Shown here in pieces: positions 12,690 to 25,760 of a stretch of 64,000 nucleotides of DNA (within the stretch, counting starts at the first letter, position 1; every line of letters begins with the position of its first letter). The position numbers and the translations under genes were made by a program. This stretch comes from Kryptolebias marmoratus (lineage: Eukaryota; Chordata; Actinopteri; Cyprinodontiformes; Rivulidae): positions 14,946,223 to 15,010,222 of the forward strand of contig NC_051437.1 in assembly GCF_001649575.2 (NCBI RefSeq), read 5' to 3'. Below the pieces are notes generated by a model. The model was not told the origin of the DNA and ran no database searches. It was given only the letters and a program-made list of their open reading frames with translations.

Positions 12690-13060
12690 TGTGTGTGTTA
12701 GATGTCTGTTAACAAAATGCCTCATTAATGAAATGTAATGAAAAGTTCAGAAAGTAATCACTCAGTGTACATCTAGAACTTGTTAACTTTTTGAGTCAAT
12801 CAAATTCATGTCACCACAGCTAATCAAAGTTAGCTAACTCAGTCAGTTTCACAGATATTGAGCTAAAATTTCATGTGGCAGTAACAGAGTCACCTAAACA
12901 CACACACTCTGAGTGTGACATCTTGCAATGCCACATGAGGTTTCTGAGGTTGAACCAAATCAGCTACAGCTCTGTCATTTCTCAACCTAAAATGTTCTTC
13001 GAATAAAACATGGGCATGAAAGGCAATGTGCATTCCTCCAAGGAGTGCTAGACCTTTTAT
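12690..13060 (-). repeat. Dispersed repeat R1, copy 2 (inverted, near full length)
   Basis: Read on the minus strand it begins AAAGGTCTAGCACTCCTTGG. It continues with ATTTTAGCTCAATATCTGTG, a TGATTAGCTGTGGTGAC block and GGCATTTTGTTAACAGAC, and ends in a CA-rich tail (TAACACACACAG). The order matches copies 1 and 5, which fixes its orientation. It has no coding potential. Confidence 0.65.
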
Positions 13061-15479
13061 TTCTTATAAATTGGGCCTAATTACTGTAAATAAGAGTAAA
13101 TTCAATTGACCTAGAGTCTTCAACAGAAACATTTTCCCCTAATGCCAGCTTGAGTGACATAACTTTAAACTAGTTATTAGATTTTTGGACAAACTCCTAA
13201 TACTAACACTAATACTTTTAACTGTAACAATTATGGGATTTTCTGTCACGTGATCACGGACAGAATTACTTATGTCAACATTTAAAATGTGCATATTCAC
13301 TGTTGACAATGGCACTCAAAAGTTGGCCATCTAGTTAGGAAAATAAATCCACAACTCTCAAACTATTCTCATAAATCACGCAGTGATGCTCGTGATAGAT
13401 AAACAAAATTACTGTAAACGGATCTGCAACTAAACCTTATCCAGTCCCTTTGCTACAGAAGGGTGGAGAAGAAAGCCATTGTGATAAGGTGTAATGTCTC
13501 TGGGCCACGTGTTACAGTATAATAGTGTCTTTGTCTTCCACTTATCTGGCTGCAGCTCAGGCTGTGGAGCAGAGTGTTTCAACAGCTACTGTCTGTCAGA
13601 CCTAAGGACACAATCTAGCTCTCTGTGTGAAGGCTTATTGTCAACCAGTCTGCATGGACGAAGTAATCATCTGAGTTGAGACAGATAAGTGGATTTTTAC
13701 AAGCCCACACAGATGCCTTTATAGGCAGCCAGAGCTGGCAGAGACTGGGCATTTTTCTTCCTCTGCATGCACTAAAAAGTCTTGTACCAACAGCAGATAG
13801 GCAAACTTTAAGAAGTTAAGAGCATTTTAATACACATGCAAGGAAAAAACACATTTTTTTAGTTTACTAAACATACAGCTACAAAAATAGTCTCAAATAT
13901 AGGCAGATAAACAAAAATTATGCACCATGCATGATCGTAACCCATACAATATGATCTGAGCTCCAACTTCGGAAATGTCCTTGGCTTTTTGGTTGTTTTC
14001 ACGGTGAATCCCAGAATCCGCCCACACAGGCAAGCCCTGCAGAGACCTTCTGTTCTTCAACACAGGACACTAACATTCACAGACAACACACACACATGCA
14101 CTCCCACACATACACACTGAACAGTTAAAGACACTATCACAGAGAAAAGGAAAACAACTACAGATGAGGATTTTAAAATGAATGGCTTTCTCTTGCTACC
14201 ACAACAAAGCTTTTTTTTATTTGACATTTTATAGTTTGGTAAAAAAAAAAAAAAAAAAAGGCATTTATGATGGACTGACAGTCTAAACACTGTTCTCTGG
14301 AAGAAGGAATGACAGCTGATAAGAAGTTAAAATAAAACATTTCCTGGTTCAGTGTTGACATCTGCATGCACCCTCTTTTTTTCTTTATTCAGGTTCACAC
14401 TCCATTGACAAGAATGAGTTAAATTAGTTTGAATTGCAGACATTGACACCAGCAAAAACAGTTGGGTCTGCGTGTTTTATGGAGTCAGGAGAGAGTGGAG
14501 TGCATATGGATGCCTCACATTATGGCACGTACCACTATAATGTGTGTGGTAATGGCCGTGAAACCACATGTCACTGTGGATAGAAGAGAGACTCCAGAAC
14601 AGAGCCAAGGCTCAGAGCCAGGCCAGTACTGCAATCCACCTTCAACCACACTCCACCTCTGTTTTGCTCTGTCTGTTTATGTCATCACTCTTCTTTTTCA
14701 ATCCCCATCTTTGGCTCTAACTTTCTGATTCCACTCTACGCCTCTTACCACTTTTTAAATATCTGGTGTTACTTTCTTAAGCTCTCTCAGTCTTTCTCAT
14801 TTTCCCAGATTTGTGATTTGACCTGAGGGTTTGTGCCTCCAAAAGAATGTCCTGTACGGGCCAAGACAATATTGTGGTTATTCCTTGAAAGAGTCTACTT
14901 TATGCCACTCTGTACTATAAAATCAAGGTTAACCCAATGACAATTCCAGGAACTCAACGTATGCTAAGACTTTTGACTGCTTTATGTAGCAGATCAGTTC
15001 TGCTTCAGTGAAAAGCCTCTTTAAGTGTGCTAACTTTGCCGTTTAATGGCCTGCTTTTTATGTTGCTCCCATATGTAAGCAGCCTTTAAAGGCACGCTCC
15101 ACTGACAGAACAACTTGGCTCATATTCACTCGAGATGTTGGTTTGATATGAATAGCTTCATACAGTTATGGCAGTCGTTTGCTTTACCACAACATTTCTG
15201 TACCGTTGTTTCACCTTTTCCTCTGCAGTGACAGTGGCAAAACTGCATGTGCCACACCTTTGCTATTTTACTATTTGATTGTTGAACAAGATGAGGGTGT
15301 TTTTCAAACTGACTTCAAAGCGCGCACCCGTTTTTTGTTGTTGCCGTTGCAATGCTAGTGTTCCAGTAGAATTAGGAAGGTCCAGTGAAAGTTCAAAGTC
15401 TACTGAGGCTATTGAAAGTGTGTGGGAAGAGATGGACATCTGTATACACAGACACAAAAACAATTAGACCCAAACTCGA
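13061..15479. other. Non-coding interval with a poly(A) tract
   Basis: A homopolymer A tract of 19 bp lies at 14,241-14,259, and a short CA-rich stretch at about 14,080-14,118. I see no exon, RNA gene or known repeat. The poly(A) is not preceded by a retroelement body that I can identify. Confidence 0.5.
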
Positions 15480-15730
15480 TTACTGACTGGTACTGCCTTT
15501 GGCTATTGTAGGCCAATAAAGTGGCCCAGAAAAGAACATAGGCAGAAATAATGATATAACTTGGTGGGTTTTAGTGATCAGTTTTGGGTTGAAAAGATGT
15601 CTAACCTGTTCAAAAATGTCAAGGCTAAAATAGGGCTAAATTTGGTCTAAAGATAAAAGTATTACACATGTCTACCATACTCATAGTCACTGAATAGACA
15701 CCTGCATTTAGCTGCTCTAATCAGGTGTAT
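15480..15730 (-). mobile_element. SINE-like body fragment (inverted relative to 4.4 kb)
   Basis: In plus-strand order this shares with the reverse complement of 4500-4690 the blocks GGGTTGAAAAGATGTCTAA, GGCTAAATTTGGTCTAAAG and TGCATTTAGCTG, with similar spacing. The tRNA-like head seen near 4440-4492 is not evident here, so this is a truncated or decayed copy. The match was judged by eye and is diverged. Confidence 0.35.
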
Positions 15731-18689
15731 GCTTTTAATACAGAACTTTCAATTTGGTCTTATTGGAAATTCCTCAGTTCTAGATGATAAAGGTCCATGA
15801 TAGTCTTTTGTTACTGTCAGTTAAAATAACTGCATTGGTTAGATGAATTTATTAGTATTTTATGACAAACGATATCGTGGTGATTTATCAACGCTTGGGT
15901 GGCCTGTTGCTGGTTCTCCACCTTGTGCTTCTGTGGTTTACCTCTCTGGAAACTCTGGTTCTGACTCTGGCACAAAATTGCGACCAGATGTAAGACATTG
16001 GCATTAGTGAAAGTAGGCTATGGAAAACCCTTTTCTGAAAACTACCGATGAACTCTTTACTTAGAAAGTTTTACCAATAACCAACATAAAACTAGTTGCA
16101 TCCTTTTTTTCCATTTTTTGCTAGAAATATAATTGCAGATCCAATCCATGCACTCAGTCTGCTCCTATACAACCCAGAGCATGACAAAATATAAGCAAGA
16201 CCTTTGATCTTTCATCCACTGATTTGTTCAGTCTGCGATCAGTAATGATCAACTTGATTATCTGTAGGCATTCATAAATGTACAGAGCACTAAGACCTAC
16301 ACATACATACAGATACAGCCATATGCAGTCAGTGCACACACACAAGCTCACATCCACATACAGAAGCACACAGCACTTATCTGGAGATGATCTACAGAGA
16401 GATGTTATTATAGATCCTTCCCAGACATTATGTCAGTCCGCTTATAAGAGGTGTCTTTAAACCTGACACGTGCTGACTTGTGACAAACAACTTTTCATTA
16501 TACAGAATGCAGAGATGTCCTCCATAAATTTCAATGAATGACTGTTGAGTTTTAAATCAGCTTCATTGTTTGCTGGAGTTTGTTAAACATCAGATTGACT
16601 GTTGTGAGTCTTCTTTTTTTTTTTTTTTTTGACTAACAGTTAAGTACATCATCTCCAGAAGCAGGGCGTCCTCAAAAAGAAGCAATGGAGCTGGATAATT
16701 ATGGGTTATGTTCGTCTGTGGGTGTGTGTGTCTGCGTATGTGTGTGTGTGCGCACTCTTTGGGGTTTAGAGGACTAAAGGGGAAAAAAAGAATGAAAAAG
16801 ATGTTGTAATTTTTACAGTGAATTCCAGCTTGATAACCAGAACCAGCTGGCTTTTGTCTCTTAAACACACACACAAATAGAACTATCAGTCCTTTGAATC
16901 AACAGTTATTGGAGAAAATCTGATATTGAGATGTGAAAGAAGAGCCATTAACTGCACTGTGGGTGCCGTTAGTGTTCATATAAAGAAAGATAAATTGATA
17001 CAAAACAAAAATGCTGAAAACTGACTAATTGATTAAAAATTCTGCATTAATATCAGTTCATTATAAAATGTTGAACCAATTAGTAGTTGCATTTTTATCT
17101 TGCTTTGTTGCAACTTTTGCAGTCGTACCACTCCCTTTTGGGAGTCACATGAGTCATCTAAAAAGATCCAAGACAAAAAGGAAAACATAAACAGCAGCTG
17201 TTATCAGTGAAATTAGATAAAAGTGTGACTTGTGTATACACCCATTGCACATGTAGGATAAACCCCTGGGGATACCTCCCTCAATCCTTATCTGCATTAT
17301 AGTATTCTCTAGCTCTATGCACGTCAACCTCCAACAAGCACAGAGACTGCTTGGCAGTTGACATCTCTACTAAGCTGCTTCCTTGACCTTAGTTGCCCCA
17401 GGCAACCCCTTGTTGTTGCAGTATTTAAAAAAGAGGTGAGGTACATAGATTCCAACCTGGAGCAAATGCAGATTAAAGTCTGCTCCTCTCAGGATGGGAG
17501 CCCTTAAGGCGACACACAGGAGAGCAATTGTGCATGCATGTGTGCAAATGTGTGTGTGTAGTGATGAACTCCAGGGATTCTGTTGTTTTTGTGTCTGTGC
17601 ATGAAGTATTTCTGTAAGCATATGTTGCTGCACATCCATGCACTCCCAGCTTCAATCTTAAAACTTCAGCATGTACAGTCCTTAAGTTTGAATAGAGGCA
17701 AATGCTGTGCAAGGCCATACTGAGGCAATGAAAAGAACCATTTCTCTCTACCTACAGATCAATGGGTTCCCATTCAATTAGAAAGTCTGAAACCATTAGC
17801 ACCGAGCTAATGACTCCATTCTAGGGAGCTGGGAAGTGTTGGCCTCAGGGTAGGATGGTGGTGGGTGGGGGAGCCAGGAAAAGCATCAAGACTGGGTAGG
17901 AAATTTCTTTAACAGCATGCATTATGAGTGCATCACACTTCTTTAGTGTCTTATGGAACAAGTGGCACACTTTGCTCATAGCAAATTGCAGCAGGGTGTT
18001 GACTATTTTCTTCCTTCAGTTTTGTATCAGCAAATGTTAAAGTTGTCTTACTATGGGTATTTTTTATCACTTTCCTTTTCTATTTAGTTTTAGGGACATC
18101 AATTGTTTGTAATAAGTCCAATAAAAAAAAACAGGCAGTACTATACACAAAACAGGCAGACAGCCAGGCAGACAGAAAAATGGGTGCACGCAGGAGGGTT
18201 TTACAGGTAGGAACCATGTGGCTACAGGAAAAGGTAGGACGCCATGGTCAGAGTCCATATCCTGTGTCTTAATGATGTGTGTTGCGGCCTCGAGGGAATG
18301 GTAGCTTTATTGGGGAGGCAGTCTGCCTCTGGTAAACACATGCTGGAGCTGAATGAAAAAAAAACTGCTGGCAAAGAATTAGGTCATTTGTGATAAGCAT
18401 GAGAGCAGAGTAGCCTTGAAAGCATGCTGGCTGTGTGCGTGTGTTTGTGCACTATAATGAAACTTTATCCTATTAAACATTTGTTTAGCCTGACATTAGT
18501 TTATCTCAACTCCCTGTTAACTCACACACACGACTAAAACAAATTGTCTTTTTGTTTATTCCAGAGTAACAAAAATCCTACAAGTTTCTGAACTACTTCT
18601 TCACAATAAGATTAAAAAAAGTCTTACAAACAATATGACTCTAGTTGCTCATGCCACAGTCATTGCCTCATTGTTAACATAATAATATT
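15731..18689. other. Non-coding interval with poly(T) and GT-rich tracts
   Basis: This stretch holds a poly(T) tract (16,614-16,630) and an imperfect GT-rich tract (about 16,721-16,752). No exon or repeat family is recognised. A modestly GC-raised patch lies at about 17,820-17,880. Confidence 0.5.
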
Positions 18690-19271
18690 ACCCTTAAAGG
18701 AATCGTTCATATCTTTTGATTATCTCACCTGTTGTTTACGGGTCTTTAAATTGCCTTCGTTTGAAGAAATAGTTTAATTCTGAATGAATTGACAAGCAAC
18801 AGCTAATCTGAGAAGCGCAAGCTGGATTGTTCCTGTCTTAAAACAACTCAGATCTCAAAAAATTCACGGTGGTTCATGTGAACACTTTGACATCACTATC
18901 ATTTTTGCTTAACATGGCCACTCCAGCAGAAATATTATGATATTCATGTAAGAAGTGTCCCAGGATGCACCAGTAGTGCTATAGCTAGCTGCTACTGCTT
19001 TTATTTGTACTTGCAAATAATCATAATAGTCTGTGTACAGTGGACAACTGTAAAACAAAAATTATGACAAAATAAAGGTTTTTAAAATGGTGTTTGCACC
19101 CTATGAAAGTTTTGAAATTTGAGTTGATTTAAGTTAACAGTCGTCAGTCTGGTCTGAAATAAACAGAAAATAACTGAGGTCATTCAAAGCCATATCTTTA
19201 ACAGGTAAGATATTAGGTATTCTTTCCTCAAAATCCCATTTCAAAAGATCTGAGCCATCGCTTTAACAGCA
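18690..19271 (+). mobile_element. R2 element, copy 1 (MITE-like, with terminal inverted repeats)
   Basis: The left end reads TTAAAGGAATCGTTCATATC followed by TTTTGA. The right end, reverse-complemented, reads TTAAAGCGATGGCTCAGATC followed by TTTTGA, so the termini form imperfect inverted repeats of about 26 bp. Internal landmarks shared with the copies at 44 and 57 kb are GGTTCATGTGAACAC, CAGAAATATTATGATATTC and ACAGGTAAGATA. There is no transposase ORF, as expected of a non-autonomous DNA element. I recall similar TTAAAGGGAT-start repeats as common in teleosts. Confidence 0.6.
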
Positions 19272-19513
19272 GCAGTTTTAAGTAGCGAGAAGACTGTGAC
19301 AACAGCCACATGAGGTAAGAAGTTGGCCTGATGTTGCTAAGGTTAAATGGAAAAAGCAGAGGATTTGTCATTCCTCTGAAAAACGAAAAAATATATATCA
19401 TGACTCTGTTCACTCTATATTGGGAATCAAATGTTAGCATAATTACTTCTCCAGATCGTAGAGTTACTCATTCTTCTTGAAAGTGATGTTTCATGAACCA
19501 TACATGAAGAAAG

Positions 19514-19543
19514 GAGGGAAGAGAAGAGAAGAGAAGAGAAAAG
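19514..19543 (+). repeat. (GAAGA)n short tandem repeat
   Basis: Purine-only pentamer repeats with minor interruptions. Confidence 0.8.
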
Positions 19544-19722
19544 AAGCAGGCCTACTTCAAATGCTGTTTCTTGTTTGATTGCTCTTGCCTGGCCCCTTTT
19601 TCATGCAAAGATCCAGAGAAAATAATTGCACCCATTCCCACTTGACTAGTTGGGCCTGCTCCACTTTTCTCCTGGGACTGCCAATAATGTGGTGTTGTAA
19701 GAGTTCATGAGGGACAGTAGAG

Positions 19723-19762
19723 NNNNNNNNNNNNNNNNNNNNNNNNNNNNNNNNNNNNNNNN
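19723..19762. other. Assembly gap (40 N)
   Basis: A run of 40 N. The real length of missing sequence is unknown. The right edge is GGGGAGGGAGGGGGGG (19,763-19,778), a tract expected to form G-quadruplexes and to disturb sequencing. Confidence 0.99.
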
Positions 19763-19925
19763 GGGGAGGGAGGGGGGGTAGCTAGGTGTGGAAGCAGTGG
19801 TGAATGGAGAGGAGGGTGAACAGCTCTCTTCCTAAGAAGTGCTCACTTGGACAGTGGTAGGAATTTTCTGTGGTTTATCCAAGAGCTGCTCCATCTGTAT
19901 AAACTGACGCTTGCCAAAATGTAGC

Positions 19926-19936
19926 CCCTCTCTCTG

Positions 19937-19967
<31 letters not shown>

Positions 19968-19985
19968 GCCCCCACACACACACAG
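19926..19985. repeat. Compound (CT)n-(CA)n microsatellite
   Basis: A pyrimidine tract of CT repeats with few interruptions (about 19,926-19,968) runs into a short CA repeat (about 19,973-19,985). Confidence 0.85.
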
Positions 19986-22900
19986 TCAAAGACACACACA
20001 AACCAAAAGCTGCCAGAATGGCGACTCCCTCTGTCATGAAAAGGAGGAGAAACTTAACTCCCTCTTTACTTACTAAAATAAAAGAAAACCCATTTTAATT
20101 TTACAATTCGTTTCAATTTGCTTCCCAATTTTTCAAGGTATCTTGGATGATCAGCGATGAGGTTGAGTGTTTTACCCAGGGGCATTATGTCATTACCCAC
20201 TCTCAATCCTGTCCAACATTGTCCAGCATCTACCACACAACATATTATTGATACATCAGAACCCACTGAGCAGATACGACATGCATGCACACTTATGAAC
20301 ACTCACAATCTAGTGAGAAGGTGAGCCCTGTGGCTCGCCGTCTACGAAGTACTCAAAAGAATTGTTTGTGCCAGTTCTTCCAAGCTGCTCTAATGACAGT
20401 GGTGTGGAGACAGAGGTTATGTAAGTGTGAGCTGCAATCGCACTCCACGCCATTTAGACGTGACTCAGCTGGCCCATTGCCTTTTTGCAAAAGTGTGTGT
20501 GTGTAAGCAAGACAGAGAAAAGGCTGACTGAGTGTGTGCAAAAGAGCAAGAAACTGGACAGATAGCAGAAAAGAAAGAAGCAAAGCAGTTCAAAAAGATC
20601 AAGGAAGAGGTTCTCTTTTTCTGTGCATGTGTGTGTGTCTGGATGTTGGTAGACATGATTAACACATTTGTTCCTACAAAGCACAGTATAGCTTTCTTTT
20701 TTTGTTTGATTTTCAAAACAGAAGAAGCTCTTGTTGTATTGATTTGCAGCTTTGTTGAGATTAAATCCACCAGAAGTGAGGGAATATTTCGGTGCATGAG
20801 TGTGTGCGTCAAACACTGTTCCTTTAGTTTCCCGGTAGTCTTTCTGGTAGACGGACATGTTTCCACAGGATATAAAACCAGTCTAATCGTCTTTCTGAAT
20901 TTCAAAATTCAAGCTAAGAGGAATAACACACACTCTACAGCGCCTCCTTTTGTGGCTAGTTATGTATAACTGAGTTCTTCTTTTAGGGCTTCTCATGTTT
21001 CTTTAAAACTTTGCTCTTCTTTTGCCAAGGGGGGCAGGGTTTGTACTCTGAGTCACTGGGCTGTCCCTGGCACGGACAGACACATACACATAAATGCAGG
21101 CACACACGCTCACACTCACATACACTTAAACCTCTTCATGTTTATGAGTGGAGCTGGCTTCACGCCCAGCTTCAGGGCTGAATGGTCCCAACACTGTGCT
21201 GCTTAACCCTTCAGGAGCTCACACTGTTCAGTTTTAACCCTAGACAATAATATCTTCACAGCACATGAGCAGCTGATGGTTCTGGTCAAGTCTTTTTGAG
21301 CTCTTTATTGAAATATCTGCAAGTGAATATCATATTCAATAACTTTCCAAACAGACGCCAACTGGCAATCTACATTTCCAGAAACCTGGTTATTTAATAT
21401 CCGCTGCAGTTGGCTCTATAACTCTGGAGATGGTTTCCTCAAGCACTCATAAAAAATAAAATAAAAACAACTTTAAAGAGAAAGAGAGATCACTGTTGCT
21501 GACCAACATTTTTTATGTCAAAATTTGCTAAATAACAAATACATTTCATTTGTTGTCCTTGGTTTTTGGTGGTTATTTGGAAACCCTTTTGTTTCCTCAT
21601 TACTTTCCTGGAGTCTTATTTCTTTGACTATTATTTTTTCCCTGGTGTTAGTTAACATTAGTGCTAATGTTCTGATTCTTAGTTTCAGACTCTGTAGTTA
21701 AGAAGAAAAATGTGGCAATTTTCTGTTTCAAATACAAAGCCAAATTCAGTATGTTACTTCAACAAGGACTTGTGCTGCTTTTCATTTACCACAAAAGTTA
21801 AACCTGGAAAAGATTTCACATCCAGTTTAAATGATTTGCTAATTGTTGCGTTCAATAATCAGACTACTATCTAAAATACAAGCTGATAACAATGTATTTC
21901 TCTGGATTATATGCATTCAAACACTATGGCAACTTGTTTCCTAACAGAGGTAAAACAGAAAGTGTGTGATTGATTAAAGGAGATACAAACTGACAGAAGT
22001 TAAAAAAAAAAAAGTTTTAGCACAGATATCACAGCTTTTTATGCTTGAGGTAGCCATATTGGATTTTCAGGTTAGGGTTAGTGGGGAAATCTCAAACTTT
22101 TAGTCAAAATTCTAACTTCTGAGTATAAATTGAATGCAACATTAGTCCAAAGTTTGGTAATTCAACTTGCTGTAGTAGACAATGCATTATAACTTTATCC
22201 ATCCTATCACACTGGCTGTGCTGAATGAAGTGTTGTACTTACCACTGTACAAATGCTTGAATTGAAGGCAATATAAGTTGTTGATGGACTCCTCTCATTT
22301 TAAAATATGTCAGCACAGCAGACATGTTGGCAAGCTCCCGCCACAACTCTTTAGGACAGCTAGGGTCCATCTTCACTGTCTTCCACTTTTTAGTCTCTTT
22401 TCTATAGATATGCATGTTTATACAAAGCTTCTCAATAAACCTGTATGCCAGTGTTTGAACTATGGTTTGAGTAACTCACTCAATATCTGCTGGTGAACAA
22501 AAAGATGAAATCTGCAGTTATATTATGTGTACTTCAGAGAGATATATGCACCACTAGTCAGCACGAATCACGTACAGTAGAGTAGAATGGAAAATGACAC
22601 AAAATGAATGGATTAACAGGGGTTGTAAGGCCATTGAGAGATGGTGTTAAGTGTGTTAAGTATGATGAGTGTGGTGACAGATGATTTGACCTTATGTGCA
22701 TTCGTTGGTGGATCTGCACAGTGAAAGATGTTGGAGCACTGTCTCCTTGCTGCTCCCTGTATGACAGATCCCCGCGGTGGTATAACAGCTCCAATAACCA
22801 CATCAGCCTGAATGCAAAGCTATTGCCCTCCCACCTTTATCAGAGGGTAACCTCCTGAATAATCCCTCGAGGGTTCAGACTAATAATAGTATATGGGAAA

Positions 22901-23049
22901 AAATCCCATTGAAATGATAGTGCAGCACAGAATTAAATGACAGTCAAATGTATGTTAAACAATAGAAACCTTTATGTGGGGTGACTAGTGTAGGTGAGGT
23001 AAGTCTGAGCTTTATTGCGCACCACCTGAGCATACAGTGGTGGAATCTG
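19986..23049. other. Non-coding interval
   Basis: No gene was found. Open frames of 134-146 codons at 20,454-20,969 overlap on both strands in low-complexity T-rich and CA-rich DNA and have no domain. The patch 20,400-20,480 carries TGACTCAGCTGG, an AP-1/MAF-like motif with an E-box (20,461-20,472). The patch 22,800-22,930 contains the palindrome CCCTCGAGGG (22,864-22,873). Either could be regulatory, but I cannot support more. Confidence 0.45.
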
Positions 23050-23065
23050 AAAAAAAAAAAAAAAA
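23050..23065 (+). repeat. Poly(A) tract
   Basis: A run of 16 A, with no retroelement body recognised upstream. Confidence 0.9.
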
Positions 23066-25369
23066 CTTACATATATACGCACAGACTAGCATGTTCTCAC
23101 ACACACACTCAGTATGGTTACTGAAGAGTGTTCTGTAATTCTACTGTGTGTTAATGACTCTCCCAGGCACACTGGAGAAGACGGGAAAAACTCTGGCTGT
23201 GATTTACTGTGGTGCGATGCAAGCTGGGACTCGACCCAGAGATTCACACTGAGGCACACACACTCACACACACTAATGCAGACATAAACACAGCTAAAAG
23301 AAGGTATAATTTGAAAATGAAAGTAGGGAAAGGGTGCACAAAGAAGCTGCGTAAATGCATAAACAGAATGTTTTCATTTGAGTCAATTTTAAAAAATTGC
23401 ATTTTATACAACAGACGACTAATTATACCAGTTAACTTTCTATTATAAGCTGTTGCATTCGATTGTTCAATATGTTTTATGACAAAATCCATTGTAATGC
23501 ATTTGAAATTAACATAGTCCACTGAGTGGTATTATAGTCACACATCAATCATGGGAAAGTCACTTGGCAGCCATTAAATTGTAACAATGTTTGCATATAC
23601 AGTTTGACTCAGACGAAAAACTAAAACACATGTCCTTGTTTACCCACCACAATCTCATTAGCGGCCATACAAACAAGTTGTTTAATCCTCCAACTGTAGA
23701 TGAGAAAAAGGAGGAAGATATCAGCTAGACAATCCATCACAAGTTTGTGGCTGACGATTGCAGTAAAGTGCATCCCCACAGTGTCTCAACTGGACAACTT
23801 GCGGTTTTCTAAATGTCTTTTTGTTAAACTGAAAGTAAAGCAAAGGGCATGAATGCCAACAGATCATTAACCACAGCGGAACAATGAATGGGTAAGTTTG
23901 GTTTCATAGAAAAATACAGTTAATATATTTACTTTTGCTTTGCCCTGTGAAACACGCCTACTTTAGCTCTGTAAGAACTCAAACACAAAAAGGCCTCAAA
24001 CTAAGTCCCTGTTATTATAAACTTCTGAAGCAGAGTGGTGCGATCATTAAGATATGATGTACAGAAATAAAGACTGTGACCTGAGCTGAATAAGAACACC
24101 TCTGGCTGGATTAGGAAAAGACTTGTCAAAGACTGATGGGAGTTTGTTTTGGAGAAGTTTACGCCACTTTTCAGAAAGGTTGGTTAAGTCCCATTCACTT
24201 TGAGTACAAATAGCTCCATGTCCTTCTGCCTTCTGTCCTCTACCAAGTATGACACATACCTGGGCAACAATGATCATTTAGACAGCTGCAGAGAGAGTAA
24301 AGTGAGACAGAGAGCTACAGACCAAGAGTGACAGCAAAGGGCCACGAACAGAAACAAAGGGCTGAAGATAGTAATGTGGAAGCCAATGACTGAAAGAAAG
24401 AAGAAACAGGGAATGGAGAAAAAGAGTAGGAAGATCCCATAAAGTTGCAGCAAATGAAAGAGACAGGGAGATATGCCCCGATCCTTTTTAAAAGTTAGTT
24501 GAATCTCCGGAGATTTAATTGAATTTGAAATGAGTTGGGAGCCAGGAAAGTTAGCAGAAGCTCTGGAAGGCTTAGCAATGAAGATGAAGAGCTTGGTGAA
24601 TGACAGAAGAGAAGACAGAGGAGGAGGAGGAGGAGGAGGAGGAAAGAGAGGACTCCATGACAGTCGCGTATGGTTGAAACCTGTGTGAGGAGAAAGATTC
24701 GGCCACGCACAGGTAAATTGATCTCACGGGAGAGGGAGTAATAGTGAAGTAAAAGCAACAAAGGAAGGTATGGATATGAAACATTGACGGATGAACAGGG
24801 AAATGAGAGGAAAAGTATGGAGTCCTACAGGCTGAGTCAGAAAAGAGATGAGCAATAAAGCTGCACAGGAGTGGATACAGACAGGGCTTCATATGGCTCT
24901 CTCTCTCTTCAGAGCAAACAGAGACTAACAGAGGGAACGTTGTGTGGGTCAGGGTGGGCCAGAGGAGGGGACAGAAACACTGGGATGTGAAATGTGACAA
25001 ATCTATTTTAGAGCTTCGGTACAGGAGCACTTTCTCACTCTAAACCAGGTGCAGGAGCAGCAGGTCAAGGGCAGGACAGAGGATTTTAAAGCGCTATTTG
25101 AAGCAGATTAGTTCAACTGGAGGAGGTTCGGTAATTTAATTTTTATGGACTATCTGCGATCTAGCCCCAATTTGAAAAGAGGAAGAAAGAGCTTTGTGAT
25201 TTTCTGCAAATTATTGCTCACTGCCTGAATGGAAATGGTCATAATCTATAAAGTATGTAAATCATTGTAGGAATGTTGATTCAAATTGAAATGTTTCAAA
25301 TAAAAGTCAGTGAAAATATATAGTTGTAAATTGTAATACAAGAAAAGCTTACTATTCCATCTTCCTCCA
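23066..25369. other. Non-coding interval with a GGA repeat
   Basis: The interval includes a (GGA)n triplet tract at about 24,618-24,643 within generally purine-rich DNA (24,280-24,980). The complementary minus-strand frame gives a serine run, typical of low-complexity DNA and not of a gene. Confidence 0.5.
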
Positions 25370-25760
25370 CCTGACGCCCCAAATCCACTGCTCTCACTGG
25401 GCTGGGCTGGGCCTGTGAGGATCTAGGCGGAGCAGCTGATTATGCAGGCAGCTGTCAGCCCCTTTCAGGTGAGGCCCCCCAGGCGACAGTTCAACAGCTT
25501 CAGACTGAGGTTGTGCCACTGAGCCTGACAGTAGAACGAACAACACAGAGAAAAGAATGCTAATGGATCAAATCAGATGAGTGCGGAGATGAGAGGAGGG
25601 AGCGTGGAGGAGGAGAGAAGGGCGCTGGCAGACTCTCCTGATCAGCTGTCATTCAGACGAGGCCTTGCGTGTATGATGCAGCGTGTTTGTGTGTGTTTGA
25701 GTGAGAAGCACTGGCCGCCCAAGATTACGCCCCCCAGTTACTGACATGTTTTACCTCCAT
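25370..25760. promoter_or_regulatory. GC-raised candidate regulatory block
   Basis: This stretch is markedly more GC-rich than its flanks, low in simple repeats and without an open frame. It contains several E-box-like CAGCTG cores, for example near 25,433 and 25,450, and GC-rich blocks such as AGGTGAGGCCCCCCAGGCG. I judged it regulatory on composition only. Confidence 0.25.

Noticed and set aside
20454..20969. Open frames of 134, 146 and 145 codons overlapping on both strands
   Set aside because: Mutually overlapping frames on opposite strands in T-rich and CA-rich DNA, with no domain. They are compositional.
22060..22085. Telomere-like GGTTAGGGTTAG
   Set aside because: Only about two units, too short for an interstitial telomeric array.
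24495..25030. Minus-strand frames with serine and leucine runs (88 and 152 codons)
   Set aside because: Caused by the (GGA)n tract and surrounding purine-rich DNA, with no domain.
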